Made by a program: the position numbers and the translations under genes. Of a stretch of 39,217 bases of DNA, positions 16,591-25,423 are shown one piece after another. Numbering within the stretch: position 1 is the stretch's first letter; every line of letters begins with the position of its first letter. The notes beneath the pieces are model-generated. The model was given only the letters and a program-made list of their open reading frames with translations, did not search any database and was not told the origin of the DNA. This stretch comes from an uncultured Xylophilus sp. (GTDB lineage: Bacteria; Pseudomonadota; Gammaproteobacteria; Burkholderiales; Burkholderiaceae_C), in NCBI GenBank assembly GCA_913776965.1, contig CAJYQL010000118.1, forward strand, positions 1 through 39,217, read 5' to 3'.

Positions 16591-16625
16591 AAAAGCCCGG
16601 CGCCTTGGTAAGAGGCCGGGCTTTT
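16591..16625. terminator. Bidirectional intrinsic terminator
   Basis: Perfect 11-bp stem AAAAGCCCGGC / GCCGGGCTTTT with a 13-base loop, giving a U-run on either strand. It lies downstream of tRNA-Ser on the minus strand (34 bases after its CCA) and so ends that transcript before aat. Confidence 0.85.
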
Positions 16626-16658
16626 CCGGACGTTCGCGGGTGGTCACGAACATTGTTA

Positions 16659-16749
16659 TGGCGGAGCAGGCGGGATTCGAACCCGCGGAGGGCTATTAAC
16701 CCTCACACGCTTTCCAGGCGTGCGACTTAAACCACTCATCCACCGCTCC
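16659..16749 (-). tRNA. tRNA-Ser (anticodon GGA)
   Basis: On the minus strand a class II tRNA of 91 bases. The acceptor is GGAGCGG / CTGCTCC, with discriminator G and encoded CCA. The anticodon loop CTGGAAA carries anticodon GGA. A long variable arm (GAGGG...CCCTC) is typical of serine tRNAs. The T-loop is TTCGAAT. It decodes UCC and UCU. Confidence 0.98.
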
Positions 16750-16759
16750 GAAGCCCGCG

Positions 16760-16765
16760 ATTGTA
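16760..16765 (-). promoter_or_regulatory. -10 element of the tRNA-Ser promoter
   Basis: TACAAT on the minus strand, 10 bases upstream of the mature tRNA 5' end. The downstream GC-rich GCGGGC block resembles a discriminator of stable RNA promoters. No good -35 box is seen. Confidence 0.45.
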
Positions 16766-16823
16766 GCAGGCGGGAAGGGCGGCTTCGGGGGTTCCGACAC
16801 GTCGGGTGCCGCAAAGCCGCATC

Positions 16824-17762
16824 TCAGGGCTGGCGGGGCCCGACCGGCGGGGTGCCCGCACCGGCGCCCACCATGCGCATCGCCGACGCGATCAGGCCCG
16901 ACACCTCCGCCATGCTGCTCGGCACGATCAGCGTGGTGGTGGCGTCCTCGGCCACCTTGCCGTAAGCCTCGACCGCCTTTTCGGCGACCTTGAGCTGCAC
17001 CGCTTCCATGCCGCCGGGCTGGCGGATCGCCTGGGCCACCCGCTCGATCGCGCCGGCCGTGGCTTCCGCCAGCGCGGTGATGGCGGCGGCTTCGCCCTGG
17101 GCGTTGTTGATGGCCGCCTGCTTCTCGCCCTCCGATCGGGCAATGAAGGCTTCCCGCTCGCCGGTCGCGATGTTGATCTGTTCCTGCCGGCGGCCTTCCG
17201 AGGCCGCGATCAGCGCGCGCTTCTCGCGTTCGGCGGTGATCTGCCGCTGCATCGCCTGCAGGATTTCCTTGGGCGGCGTCAGGTCCTTGATCTCGTAGCG
17301 CAGCACCTTGACGCCCCAGTTAAGCGCCGCCTCGTCGATCGCGGCCACGACCTGCGCGTTGATGATGTCCCGCTCCTCGAATGTCTTGTCGAGTTCCAGC
17401 TTGCCGATCACGCTGCGCAGCGAGGTCTGCGCCAGTTGCGTAACGGCCATGATGTAGTTCGACGAGCCGTAGCTCGCCCGCATTGGGTCGGTCACCTGGA
17501 AGTACAGGATGCCGTCGACCTGCAGCTGGGTGTTGTCGCGGGTGATGCAGATCTGGCTCGGCACGTCGAGCGGGATCTCCTTCAGGCTGTGCTTGTAGGC
17601 GACCTTGTCGATGAACGGAATCAGAAAGTTAGGGCCAGGCGTCATGGTGCTGTGGTACTTGCCCAGACGCTCCCGCACCCAGGCGTTCTGCTGCGGCACG
17701 AACTTCACCGACTGGGTGACGAAGACCACCGCGACGACCAGCAGCACGAGTGCGATTTCCAT
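16824..17762 (-). CDS. qmcA: Stomatin/prohibitin-like SPFH protein (QmcA type)
   Basis: Membrane-anchored SPFH/band 7 protein that forms large cages or rafts and is thought to modulate membrane proteases such as FtsH. One N-terminal membrane helix (about 1-20) precedes KFVPQQNAWVRERLGKYH. The SPFH domain (about 20-180) includes PGPNFLIPFIDKV and DITRDN-like VDGILYFQVTDP. A long helical Glu/Ala-rich coiled coil runs at about 180-260. 312 aa, normal. AGGA precedes the start. It is preceded by nfeD on the same strand, the classic partner of slipin/stomatin genes, which supports a joint role in membrane quality control. Confidence 0.92.
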   Translation of the reverse strand: MEIALVLLVVAVVFVTQSVKFVPQQNAWVRERLGKYHSTMTPGPNFLIPFIDKVAYKHSLKEIPLDVPSQICITRDNTQLQVDGILYFQVTDPMRASYGSSNYIMAVTQLAQTSLRSVIGKLELDKTFEERDIINAQVVAAIDEAALNWGVKVLRYEIKDLTPPKEILQAMQRQITAEREKRALIAASEGRRQEQINIATGEREAFIARSEGEKQAAINNAQGEAAAITALAEATAGAIERVAQAIRQPGGMEAVQLKVAEKAVEAYGKVAEDATTTLIVPSSMAEVSGLIASAMRMVGAGAGTPPVGPRQP

Positions 17763-17813
17763 GGAGATTCCTGTTGTGATGGGATGAAGAGAAGCGCGCT
17801 GCCGGCGCGCGGG

Positions 17814-18239
17814 TCAGGCCGGCGCGACGACGAGCCGGTTGCCCACGACTTCGACCACACGGTGACTGCCCGGCAGACGGGGGGCGCCCGCCTGCGGCAC
17901 CACCGTCCAGCGGGCGCCGCGGTACTGCACGTAGGCGGTACCGTCGGCTTCCCAGCGGGCGATCTGTACCGCCTCGCCGATGTCGAGGTTCACGTCGGGA
18001 TTGGACGCGGCCGGCGCGGCCGCGGGGTGCTTGCGGCGCAGCAGCTTCCAGGCAATGACCGAGGCTGCACCCACGACGGCCGCGACCACGATCTGCACCA
18101 CGAGCCCGGCACCGAGGTGTGCCGCTACTGCAGCGGCCGCGAGGCCGGTCGATACCAGCAGCAGGTAGAACGTGCCGGTCAGCATTTCCACGGCCAGTGC
18201 CGCACCTACCAGCACCCACCACCAGGTCGCATTCGTCAC
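17814..18239 (-). CDS. NfeD-family membrane protein (short form)
   Basis: Short NfeD-like protein: two or three membrane helices (about 5-30 and 35-65) followed by a small OB-fold domain (about 85-141). That domain contains IGEAVQIARWEADGTAYVQ and GSHRVVEVVGNRLVV. This family pairs with SPFH proteins; the long-form protease domain is missing, as usual for the short form. I choose GTG at 18239 because AGGAGG (18247-18252) lies seven bases upstream; an open frame extends further to 18314 but that part does not look like NfeD. 141 aa. It is the first gene of nfeD-qmcA, 51 bases before qmcA. Confidence 0.85.
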   Translation of the reverse strand: MTNATWWWVLVGAALAVEMLTGTFYLLLVSTGLAAAAVAAHLGAGLVVQIVVAAVVGAASVIAWKLLRRKHPAAAPAASNPDVNLDIGEAVQIARWEADGTAYVQYRGARWTVVPQAGAPRLPGSHRVVEVVGNRLVVAPA

Positions 18240-18385
18240 GCGTCGTCCTCCTGGGCCGGGATGTCCGTGCCCTGTGCATGCATTCTGGCGCATGACACGA
18301 AAGCGCCTCCCCAATTCCTTACACTTCGCGCCTCTTTGGCCCGTAGCCTCTTTCGCAACCTGTCATCGCCCGCCCGGAGCCCTGC

Positions 18386-20740
18386 ATGAAATTTCGCTTT
18401 CCCATCGTCATCATCGACGAGGATTTCCGCTCCGAGAACACGTCGGGCCTCGGCATCCGTGCGCTCGCGCAGGCGATCGAGAGCGAAGGCTTCGAAGTGC
18501 TCGGCGCGACCAGCTACGGCGACCTGAGCCAGTTCGCACAGCAGCAGAGCCGCGCGAGCGCCTTCATCCTGTCGATCGACGACGAGGAGTTCACGCCCGG
18601 CCCCGACCTCGATCCGGCGGTGGTGAATTTGCGCGCCTTCATCGAGGAAGTGCGGCGCAAGAACCTCGACGTGCCGATCTACATCTACGGCGAGACCAAG
18701 ACCTCGCGGCACATCCCGAACGACATCCTGCGCGAACTGCACGGCTTCATCCACATGTTCGAGGACACGCCCGAGTTCGTGGCGCGTCACATCATCCGCG
18801 AGGCCAAGAGTTACCTGGAGGGCGTGCAGCCGCCGTTCTTCAAGGCGCTGCTCGACTATGCGGAGGACGGCTCCTATTCCTGGCACTGCCCCGGCCACTC
18901 CGGCGGCGTGGCCTTCCTGAAGAGCCCGGTCGGCCAGATGTTCCACCAGTTCTTCGGCGAGAACATGCTGCGCGCCGACGTCTGCAACGCGGTGGAAGAA
19001 CTCGGCCAGCTGCTCGACCATACCGGCCCGGTGGCCGAGAGCGAGCGCAACGCGGCGCGCATCTTCAACGCCGACCACTGCTTCTTCGTGACCAACGGCA
19101 CCAGCACGTCGAACAAGATGGTGTGGCACCACACGGTCGCGCCGGGCGACGTGGTGGTGGTGGACCGCAACTGCCACAAGTCGAACCTGCACGCGATCAT
19201 CATGACGGGCGCGATCCCCGTCTTCCTGAAGCCGACCCGCAACCACTTCGGCATCATCGGCCCGATCCCGCGCTCGGAGTTCGACGTGGAAGCGATCAAG
19301 GCCAAGATCCGCGCCAACCCGCTGCTGCAGGGCGTGGACGCCGATGCGGTCAAGCCCCGCATCCTGACGCTGACGCAGTCCACCTACGACGGCGTCGTCT
19401 ACAACACCGAGACGATCAAGGCGGCACTCGACGGCTATGTCGATACGCTGCATTTCGACGAGGCCTGGCTGCCGCACGCGGCCTTCCACCCGTTCTACGG
19501 CCCGTACCACGCGATGGGCAAGAAACGGGCGCGGCCGACTGAATCGCTGGTGTTCTCGACCCAGTCCACCCACAAGCTGCTGGCCGGCATCAGCCAGGCG
19601 AGCCACGTGCTGGTGCAGGACTCCACCAACCGCAAGCTCGACCGCCACCTGTTCAACGAGGCGTTCCTGATGCACACCAGCACCTCGCCGCAGTACGCGA
19701 TCATCGCGAGCTGCGACGTGGCTGCCGCCATGATGGAGCCGCCCGGCGGCACCGCGCTGGTCGAGGAAAGCATCCTGGAGGCGCTCGACTTCCGCCGCGC
19801 GATGCGCCAGGTCGAGGCCGAGTTCGGCGAGAACGACTGGTGGTTCAAGGTGTGGGGCCCCGAGAAGCTGGCCGAGGAAGGCATCGGCCGGGCGGACGAC
19901 TGGGTCATCAAGGGCGAGGAGCGCGATGCCAAGTGGCACGGGTTCGGCACGCTGGCCGACGGCTTCAACATGCTCGACCCGATCAAGGCGACCATCGTCA
20001 CGCCGGGCCTGGACATGGACGGCAAGTTCGCCGACACCGGCATTCCCGCATCCATCGTCACCAAGTTCCTGGCCGAGCACGGCGTGATCGTGGAGAAGAC
20101 CGGCCTCTATAGCTTCTTCATCATGTTCACCATCGGCATCACCAAGGGCCGCTGGAACACGCTGCTGACCGCGCTGCAGCAGTTCAAGGACGACTACGAG
20201 AAGAACCAGCCGATGTGGCGCATCCTTCCGGAGTTCTGCCAGCAGCACAAGCGCTACGAGCGCATGGGCCTGCGCGACCTCTGCCAGCACGTGCACCGCA
20301 TGTACGCCGAGTACGACATCGCCCGCCTGACGACCGAGATGTACCTGTCGGACCTGACGCCCGCGATGAAGCCGAGCGATGCCTATGCGCACATCGCGCA
20401 CCGCAAGACCGAGCGGGTCGAGATCGACCACCTGGAAGGCCGCATCACCACCAGCCTGGTGACACCGTACCCGCCGGGCATCCCGCTGCTGATCCCGGGC
20501 GAGGTGTTCAACAAGAAGATCGTGGACTACCTGAAGTTCGCCCGCGAGTTCAACGCCAAGTGCCCCGGCTTCGAGACCGACATCCACGGCCTGGTCGAGC
20601 TGGAGGACGAGAACGGCAAGGTGCGCTACTACGCCGACTGCGTGGCCGACGGCCCTGCGAAGGCCCAGCCGCAGCCGCTGGCGACCGAGGAGAACCTGGT
20701 CGAGGTCGGCAACGACGGCCCGTACAGCCGGAAGATCTGA
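18386..20740 (+). CDS. Orn/Lys/Arg decarboxylase, fold type I (PLP)
   Basis: Large cytoplasmic PLP-dependent decarboxylase of basic amino acids, of the AdiA/LdcI/SpeC family. Product would be agmatine, cadaverine or putrescine; substrate cannot be fixed by eye. The N-terminal wing (receiver-like) spans about 1-135 (FPIVIIDEDFRSENTSGLGI). The PLP domain follows (SWHCPGHSGGVAF, TNGTSTSNKM, LHFDEAWLPHAAFH), with the Schiff-base lysine at Lys397 in STQSTHKLLAG. The C-terminal domain ends near 740. 784 aa is slightly longer than E. coli homologues. CGGAG precedes the ATG. No antiporter partner gene is adjacent, so an acid-resistance role is less evident than polyamine synthesis. Confidence 0.93.
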   Translation: MKFRFPIVIIDEDFRSENTSGLGIRALAQAIESEGFEVLGATSYGDLSQFAQQQSRASAFILSIDDEEFTPGPDLDPAVVNLRAFIEEVRRKNLDVPIYIYGETKTSRHIPNDILRELHGFIHMFEDTPEFVARHIIREAKSYLEGVQPPFFKALLDYAEDGSYSWHCPGHSGGVAFLKSPVGQMFHQFFGENMLRADVCNAVEELGQLLDHTGPVAESERNAARIFNADHCFFVTNGTSTSNKMVWHHTVAPGDVVVVDRNCHKSNLHAIIMTGAIPVFLKPTRNHFGIIGPIPRSEFDVEAIKAKIRANPLLQGVDADAVKPRILTLTQSTYDGVVYNTETIKAALDGYVDTLHFDEAWLPHAAFHPFYGPYHAMGKKRARPTESLVFSTQSTHKLLAGISQASHVLVQDSTNRKLDRHLFNEAFLMHTSTSPQYAIIASCDVAAAMMEPPGGTALVEESILEALDFRRAMRQVEAEFGENDWWFKVWGPEKLAEEGIGRADDWVIKGEERDAKWHGFGTLADGFNMLDPIKATIVTPGLDMDGKFADTGIPASIVTKFLAEHGVIVEKTGLYSFFIMFTIGITKGRWNTLLTALQQFKDDYEKNQPMWRILPEFCQQHKRYERMGLRDLCQHVHRMYAEYDIARLTTEMYLSDLTPAMKPSDAYAHIAHRKTERVEIDHLEGRITTSLVTPYPPGIPLLIPGEVFNKKIVDYLKFAREFNAKCPGFETDIHGLVELEDENGKVRYYADCVADGPAKAQPQPLATEENLVEVGNDGPYSRKI

Positions 20741-20750
20741 GCGGCGGCGG

Positions 20751-21629
20751 TCAGCCGGCCAGGTCGGGCCGGCGCCGCAGGAACGTCGTGAAGCGCGGGA
20801 TGCCGCCGTCGTGGGTGCCGCGGAAGCGGTAGCTGATCCAGCTGCCGACTGGCGGCGGATCGCGGCGGTCGGCGTCGGTGAAGCCGGAGCCGATCCGCAT
20901 CCGGCGGCCGTCGGGCAGCTCGACCAGCAGGGCGCCTAACTGGCCGGCGTACTTGCCCTGCCCGGCGACGTGCGCGACGACACGCGCGTCCGCATCCTCG
21001 TGCGGTTTCACCTTCAGCAGATCGTCGTTGCGTTCGGCGCGGTAGGGCGCGTCGCCGCGGTGGAGCATCAGGCCTTCGCCGCCGCCGCGCACCACGGTGT
21101 GCATCTGCGCCATCAATGCCTCATGGTTGGCGACGCGGTTCTGTGCCACCGGCCGGATGTACGGGGTGTCCACCGTCGACAGGAGCCCGTTGAGCAACGC
21201 CAGCCGCGACGTGAAGTTGCCCGACTGCGCCGGCAGATCGAACACCATGAACCGTATGCGGCGCCAGGCGTCGTCCGGGGCTGCCTGCTGGCGCACGGTG
21301 GAAACAGCGAGCGTGAACTGCCCGCGCCCGGCCCACAGTTCGCCGTCCATCGGCGTCGCGGGCCAGCCGGCTGTGAACCAGGCGGGTGCGGCGACCGGTT
21401 CGCCCCCGCGCGTCCAAAGGCGGCGGCCGTCCCAGTAGCCCCGCACGCCATCCATCTTCTCGCTCACCCAGTAGTCGGCCAGCGGCATGCGGGGCCGGTA
21501 GATGTTGGCGAGCATCAGCGCCGGCGGCGCGGCGAGCGCGACACCGCTGCCGAAGACCGGCAGGGCCGCCCCCAGCATCGCCAGAAGGTAGCGGCGCGAC
21601 GGGCTGCGGGGCGGCACGGCGGCGGTCAA
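20751..21629 (-). CDS. Exported ATP-dependent DNA ligase (LigE type)
   Basis: Minimal ATP-dependent DNA ligase with a signal peptide, as in the LigE group thought to act in the periplasm. The N-terminus SPSRRYLLAMLGAALPVFGS resembles a Tat or Sec signal (SRRYLL) ending near residue 34. The nucleotidyltransferase domain has motif I EKMDGVRG with the adenylated Lys58, motif III-like MDGELWAGRG, motif IV GEGLML and motif V LLKVKPH. A short OB domain (about 215-285, GALLVELPDGRRMRIGSGF) completes it. 292 aa, no extra domains. The start used is TTG at 21629; GTG four codons on and the ATG before LGAALPVF are alternatives, none with a clear Shine-Dalgarno. It converges with the decarboxylase gene, 10 bases apart. 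Confidence 0.88.
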   Translation of the reverse strand: MTAAVPPRSPSRRYLLAMLGAALPVFGSGVALAAPPALMLANIYRPRMPLADYWVSEKMDGVRGYWDGRRLWTRGGEPVAAPAWFTAGWPATPMDGELWAGRGQFTLAVSTVRQQAAPDDAWRRIRFMVFDLPAQSGNFTSRLALLNGLLSTVDTPYIRPVAQNRVANHEALMAQMHTVVRGGGEGLMLHRGDAPYRAERNDDLLKVKPHEDADARVVAHVAGQGKYAGQLGALLVELPDGRRMRIGSGFTDADRRDPPPVGSWISYRFRGTHDGGIPRFTTFLRRRPDLAG

Positions 21630-21680
21630 TTGCTATCGAAAATAGAGCTGCTGGCGCAGGCGGGACGGGCGCTGGAGGCC
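21628..21680 (+). repeat. Extended dispersed element, including 17-nt palindrome copy 3
   Basis: The 17-mer GCTATCGAAAATAGAGC at 21632-21648 is followed by TGCTGGCGC, a spacer and GGGCGCTGGAGGCC up to 21680. From memory, Comamonadaceae genomes carry intergenic elements with this order: an A/T-rich palindrome, then AGCTGCTNGCGC, then GCGCTNGAGGCC. This looks like a GC-drifted copy. It fills most of the gap between fabI and the ligase gene and touches the ligase start codon. Confidence 0.6.
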
Positions 21681-21693
21681 CGAAAGCATCGGA

Positions 21694-22488
21694 TCAGCCG
21701 GCCGCCGGCTCGGCGATGCCGCCGACCACATGGCTGAAGCCGCCGTCCACATAGGTGATTTCGGCGCTCACGCCGGCCGCCAGATCCGACAGCAGGAAAG
21801 CGGCGACGTTGCCCACGTCCTCGATCGTCACGTTGCGGCGGATCGGCGACGCTTCGGCCACCACCGACAGGATCTTGCCGAAGCCCTTGATGCCGCTGGC
21901 GGCCAGTGTCTTGATCGGGCCGGCCGAGATGCCGTTGACCCGCATGCCCTTCGGGCCCAGCGATTCGGCCAGGTAGCGGACCGACGCTTCGAGCGACGCC
22001 TTGGCCAGTCCCATCGTGTTGTAGTTGGGCACGGTGCGCACGGCGCCCAGGTAGGTCAGGGTGAGCAGCGCCGCCTTCGGGTTCAGGTAGGGCAGGGCGG
22101 CCTTCGCCATCGCGGGGAAGCTGTAGGCGCTGATGTCGTGCGCGACCTTGAAGCCCTCGCGGCTCAGGCCGTCGAGGAAGTCGCCGGCGATCGCCTCGCG
22201 CGGTGCGTAGCCGATGCTGTGCACGAAGCCGTCGAAGGTCGGCCAGTGCTGGGCCAGGTCGGCGAAGAGCTTGTCGATCTGCGCGTCGTCGGCCACGTCG
22301 CAGTCGAAGATCAGCTTGGAGTCGAAGTCGGCGGCGAATTCGGTGATGCGGTCCTTGAAGCGTTCGCCGACGTAGCTGAACGCCAGTTCCGCGCCCTGCG
22401 CATGGCAGGCCTTGGCGATGCCGTAGGCGATCGAACGGTTGCTCAGCACGCCCGTGATCAGCAGCTTCTTGCCGGCGAGAAAACCCAT
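21694..22488 (-). CDS. fabI: FabI, enoyl-ACP reductase (NADH)
   Basis: Final reductase of each fatty acid elongation cycle; SDR fold; target of triclosan. Catalytic residues fall at the same numbers as in E. coli FabI: Tyr146 (LLTLTY), Tyr156 and Lys163 in NYNTMGLAK. Gly93 is in SIGY. The N-terminal nucleotide motif is [18 protein letters not shown]. 264 aa. Start ATG at 22488 (MGFLAGKK) has GGAGT eight bases upstream; the open frame continues further but that part is not FabI. It is divergent from yejA with only 47 bases between, so its promoter must lie partly within the yejA coding region. Confidence 0.97.
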   Translation of the reverse strand: MGFLAGKKLLITGVLSNRSIAYGIAKACHAQGAELAFSYVGERFKDRITEFAADFDSKLIFDCDVADDAQIDKLFADLAQHWPTFDGFVHSIGYAPREAIAGDFLDGLSREGFKVAHDISAYSFPAMAKAALPYLNPKAALLTLTYLGAVRTVPNYNTMGLAKASLEASVRYLAESLGPKGMRVNGISAGPIKTLAASGIKGFGKILSVVAEASPIRRNVTIEDVGNVAAFLLSDLAAGVSAEITYVDGGFSHVVGGIAEPAAG

Positions 22489-22535
22489 ATGTCGTACTCC
22501 GAAAAAACGCGTGAAAAATCGCTCAGAATTGTCGC

Positions 22536-24368
22536 ATGCGGGTTCCGAGGCTCCTGACGTTCTGGCTGCTGGCATGCCTGGGGTGGCCCGCGGCGGGATG
22601 GGCCGCGCACGGCTATGCGCTCTGGGGCGACCTGCGCTATCCGGCGGGCTTCGCGCACTTCGCATATGTCGATCCGGCGGCACCCAAGGGCGGCGAGCTG
22701 CGCATGGTCAGCAACAACCGCGCGTCCACCTTCGACAAGTACAACCCGTTTACCGTCAAGGGCAGCGCGCCGGCGTACCTGGGCGACTTTCTGTTCGATT
22801 CGCTGCTGACTGGCGCGCTGGACGAGACCGGCAGCGGCTACGGCCTGCTTGCGCAGGACGTGGCGGTGGCCGACGACGGGCTGTCTGCCACCTTCCGGCT
22901 GCGGCCGGAAGCCCGCTTCCACGACGGCCGCCCGGTGCTCGCCGCCGACGTGCGCCACAGCTTCGACACGCTGATGGGCCCGCACACCTCGCCGGCCTAC
23001 AAGACGCTGCTGGAAGACGTCGCGGCCTGCGAAGTGGTCGACGACCGCACCGTGCGCTACCGCTTCCGCAAGCCGAACCGCGAACTACCGCTGACGGTCG
23101 GTGGCCTGCCGGTGTTCAGCCGCCAGTGGGGCGCCGGCAAGCCGTTCGACCAGGTCGTGACGGACACGCCGATCGGCAGCGGCCCGTACAAGATCGGCCC
23201 GGTGCGCTTCGGCAAGGACATCACCTATGTGCGCGACCGGCAGTACTGGGCCCGCGATCTGAACGTGCGCCGCGGTACCGGCAATTTCGACCGCATCACG
23301 ATCAAGATCTACGCCGACAACACCGCGCGGCTGGAAGCGCTGAAGGCCGGCGAGTTCGACGTGATGCGGTTCTTCTCCGCCGGGGACTGGGCGCGGCGCC
23401 TCTACGGCTCCAAGTTCCGCGCGGGGCAGCTGGTGAAGGGCGACTTCCCGAACCGGCTGCCGGCCGGTTTCCAGAGCTACGTGCTCAACACCCGGCGCGC
23501 CGCGCTGAGCGACGTGCGGGTGCGGGAAGCGCTGGGCCTGGCCTTCGATTTCGAATGGATGAGCCGCCAGCTGTTCTACGGCGCCTACCGCCGCAACAAC
23601 GGCATCTTCGGCAATACCGACTGCGCCGCGACCGGCGAGCCGTCGCCGGAAGAACGCGCGCTGATGCTGCGCTGGCCGAACGCATTGCCGCCCGGCGCGC
23701 TCGGCCCGATGACGGTGCCGCCGCGCACCGACGGCGCCGACGACGGCCTGCGCCGCAACCTGCGCCGGGCGCAGGATCTGCTACGCGAGGCCGGCTGGAC
23801 GGTGCGCGACGGCCGGCTGCGCAACGCGCGCGGCGAGCCGATGGTGCTGGAATACCTGCGCGCCGGCGAAGGCGCGGCGCGTACCGAGGCGCCGTGGGTG
23901 CGCAATCTGGAGAAACTGGGCATCACGCTCAATATGCGCAGCGTGGACTTCGCGCTCTACCAGCAGCGGCTGCGCAGCTTCGACTTCGACATCACCACGA
24001 TCAATTTCCCCGGCACCCACAACCCGGGCCAGGACTATGCCGACCTCTTCGGCAGCCGCGCCGCCCGCACCGAGGATTCGGGCAACTACGCCGGCGTGGC
24101 GAGCCCGGCGATCGACGGCGTGATCGCGGCGATGGTCGGCGCCCGCACCCGGACCGACATGCTGGTGGCCTGCCGTGCGCTGGACCGGCTGGTCTCTCAC
24201 GGCCACTACCTGATCCCGCAGTGGTATGCGCCGACGCACCGCATGGTCTACGACACCACCCGCCTGGCGATGCCGGCCGGTGCCATGCCGCCCTACGTCA
24301 GCACGCCCGAAACCTGGGTCGCCGACACCTGGTGGTCGCGCGCGGCCGCACCCGCACCCGCCCGCTGA
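22536..24368 (+). CDS. yejA: YejA-type peptide-binding protein
   Basis: Periplasmic solute-binding protein (SBP family 5) of the YejABEF oligopeptide importer, which in E. coli takes up microcin C-like peptides. Signal peptide residues 1-23 end AGWA-AHG. The mature start [20 protein letters not shown] and [13 protein letters not shown] are typical of YejA. Further marks are [13 protein letters not shown] and the FNTRR-like region [19 protein letters not shown] (about 315-335). 610 aa is normal. There is no Shine-Dalgarno before the ATG; a -10-like CAGAAT lies six bases upstream, so the message may be leaderless. Confidence 0.92.
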   Translation: MRVPRLLTFWLLACLGWPAAGWAAHGYALWGDLRYPAGFAHFAYVDPAAPKGGELRMVSNNRASTFDKYNPFTVKGSAPAYLGDFLFDSLLTGALDETGSGYGLLAQDVAVADDGLSATFRLRPEARFHDGRPVLAADVRHSFDTLMGPHTSPAYKTLLEDVAACEVVDDRTVRYRFRKPNRELPLTVGGLPVFSRQWGAGKPFDQVVTDTPIGSGPYKIGPVRFGKDITYVRDRQYWARDLNVRRGTGNFDRITIKIYADNTARLEALKAGEFDVMRFFSAGDWARRLYGSKFRAGQLVKGDFPNRLPAGFQSYVLNTRRAALSDVRVREALGLAFDFEWMSRQLFYGAYRRNNGIFGNTDCAATGEPSPEERALMLRWPNALPPGALGPMTVPPRTDGADDGLRRNLRRAQDLLREAGWTVRDGRLRNARGEPMVLEYLRAGEGAARTEAPWVRNLEKLGITLNMRSVDFALYQQRLRSFDFDITTINFPGTHNPGQDYADLFGSRAARTEDSGNYAGVASPAIDGVIAAMVGARTRTDMLVACRALDRLVSHGHYLIPQWYAPTHRMVYDTTRLAMPAGAMPPYVSTPETWVADTWWSRAAAPAPAR

Positions 24369-24391
24369 CCGCCGGACCCGCACGACGACCA

Positions 24392-25423
24392 ATGCTCGCC
24401 TATATCGCCAAACGCCTGCTGCTGATGGTCCCGACGCTGTTCGGCGTGGTGCTGCTGACCTTCTGCGTCACCCAGTTCGTGCCGGGCGGGCCGGTCGAGC
24501 AGTACCTGGCCGAGGCGCGCTCGGGCCCGGCGGGCGGCGGCGGCGAGAGCGGCGGCGGCGCCTACCGGGGCCGACAGGGCGTCGATCCGCAACGGCTGGA
24601 GCAGATCAAGGCGCTCTACGGCTTCGACAAGCCGCCGGCCGAGCGCTTCTGGCAGATGCTCGGCCAGTACGCGCGCTTCGACCTCGGTCGCAGTTTTTTC
24701 CAGAACAAGAGCGTCTGGGAGCTGATCGTCGAGAAGCTGCCGGTGTCGATCAGCCTCGGCCTCTGGACCTTCCTGATCAGCTACCTGGTGGCGGTGCCGC
24801 TCGGCGTCGCGAAGGCGGTGCGGGCGGGCACGCGGTTCGACTTCGTCACCACGCTGCTGGTGCTGGTCGGCTATGCGATTCCCGGCTTCGTGCTCGGCGT
24901 CGCGCTCCTGGTGATCTTCGGGGGGCAGTTGCAGTGGTTCCCGCTGCGCGGGCTGACGTCTGCCGACTTCGACACGCTGAGTCTGGGCGGCAAGATCGCG
25001 GACTACCTGTGGCACATCGCGCTGCCGGTGACGGCGATGGTGGCCGGCAGCTTCGCAGTGACGGCGATGCTGACCAAGAACGCCTTTCTGGAGGAGATCC
25101 GCAAGCAGTATGTGCTGACGGCGCGCGCCAAGGGACTGTCGGAGCGGCAGGTGCTGTGGAAGCATGTGTTCCGCAACGCGCTGATCCCGATCGTGACCGG
25201 CTTCCCGGCGGCGTTCGTCGGTGCGTTCTTCACCGGGTCGCTGCTGATCGAGACACTCTTCTCGCTCGACGGCCTCGGGCTGCTGAGCTACGAGAGCGTG
25301 ATCCGCCGCGACTACCCGGTCGTCCTGGGCACGCTGTACCTGTTCACGCTGATCGGGCTTGTGACCAAGCTGCTGTCTGATCTCTGCTATGTCTGGGTGG
25401 ATCCCCGTGTCCGGTTCGAATAG
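24392..25423 (+). CDS. yejB: YejB-type peptide ABC permease
   Basis: Inner membrane permease of the Yej importer (binding-protein-dependent transport, DppB-like). The first helix is IAKRLLLMVPTLFGVVLLTF. The family Gly-rich stretch follows it (GPAGGGGESGGG, about 48-60). The core (about 130-340) includes the EAA loop TARAKGLSERQVLWKHVFRN that contacts the ATPase. 343 aa. Start ATG at 24392 gives the canonical N-terminus. It lies 23 bases after yejA, and its end overlaps yejE. Confidence 0.94.
   Translation: MLAYIAKRLLLMVPTLFGVVLLTFCVTQFVPGGPVEQYLAEARSGPAGGGGESGGGAYRGRQGVDPQRLEQIKALYGFDKPPAERFWQMLGQYARFDLGRSFFQNKSVWELIVEKLPVSISLGLWTFLISYLVAVPLGVAKAVRAGTRFDFVTTLLVLVGYAIPGFVLGVALLVIFGGQLQWFPLRGLTSADFDTLSLGGKIADYLWHIALPVTAMVAGSFAVTAMLTKNAFLEEIRKQYVLTARAKGLSERQVLWKHVFRNALIPIVTGFPAAFVGAFFTGSLLIETLFSLDGLGLLSYESVIRRDYPVVLGTLYLFTLIGLVTKLLSDLCYVWVDPRVRFE

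Noticed and set aside
18236-20587. A 783-codon open frame on the minus strand opposite the decarboxylase
   Set aside because: The decarboxylase on the plus strand is unmistakable; the antisense frame follows from codon bias and has no recognisable domain.
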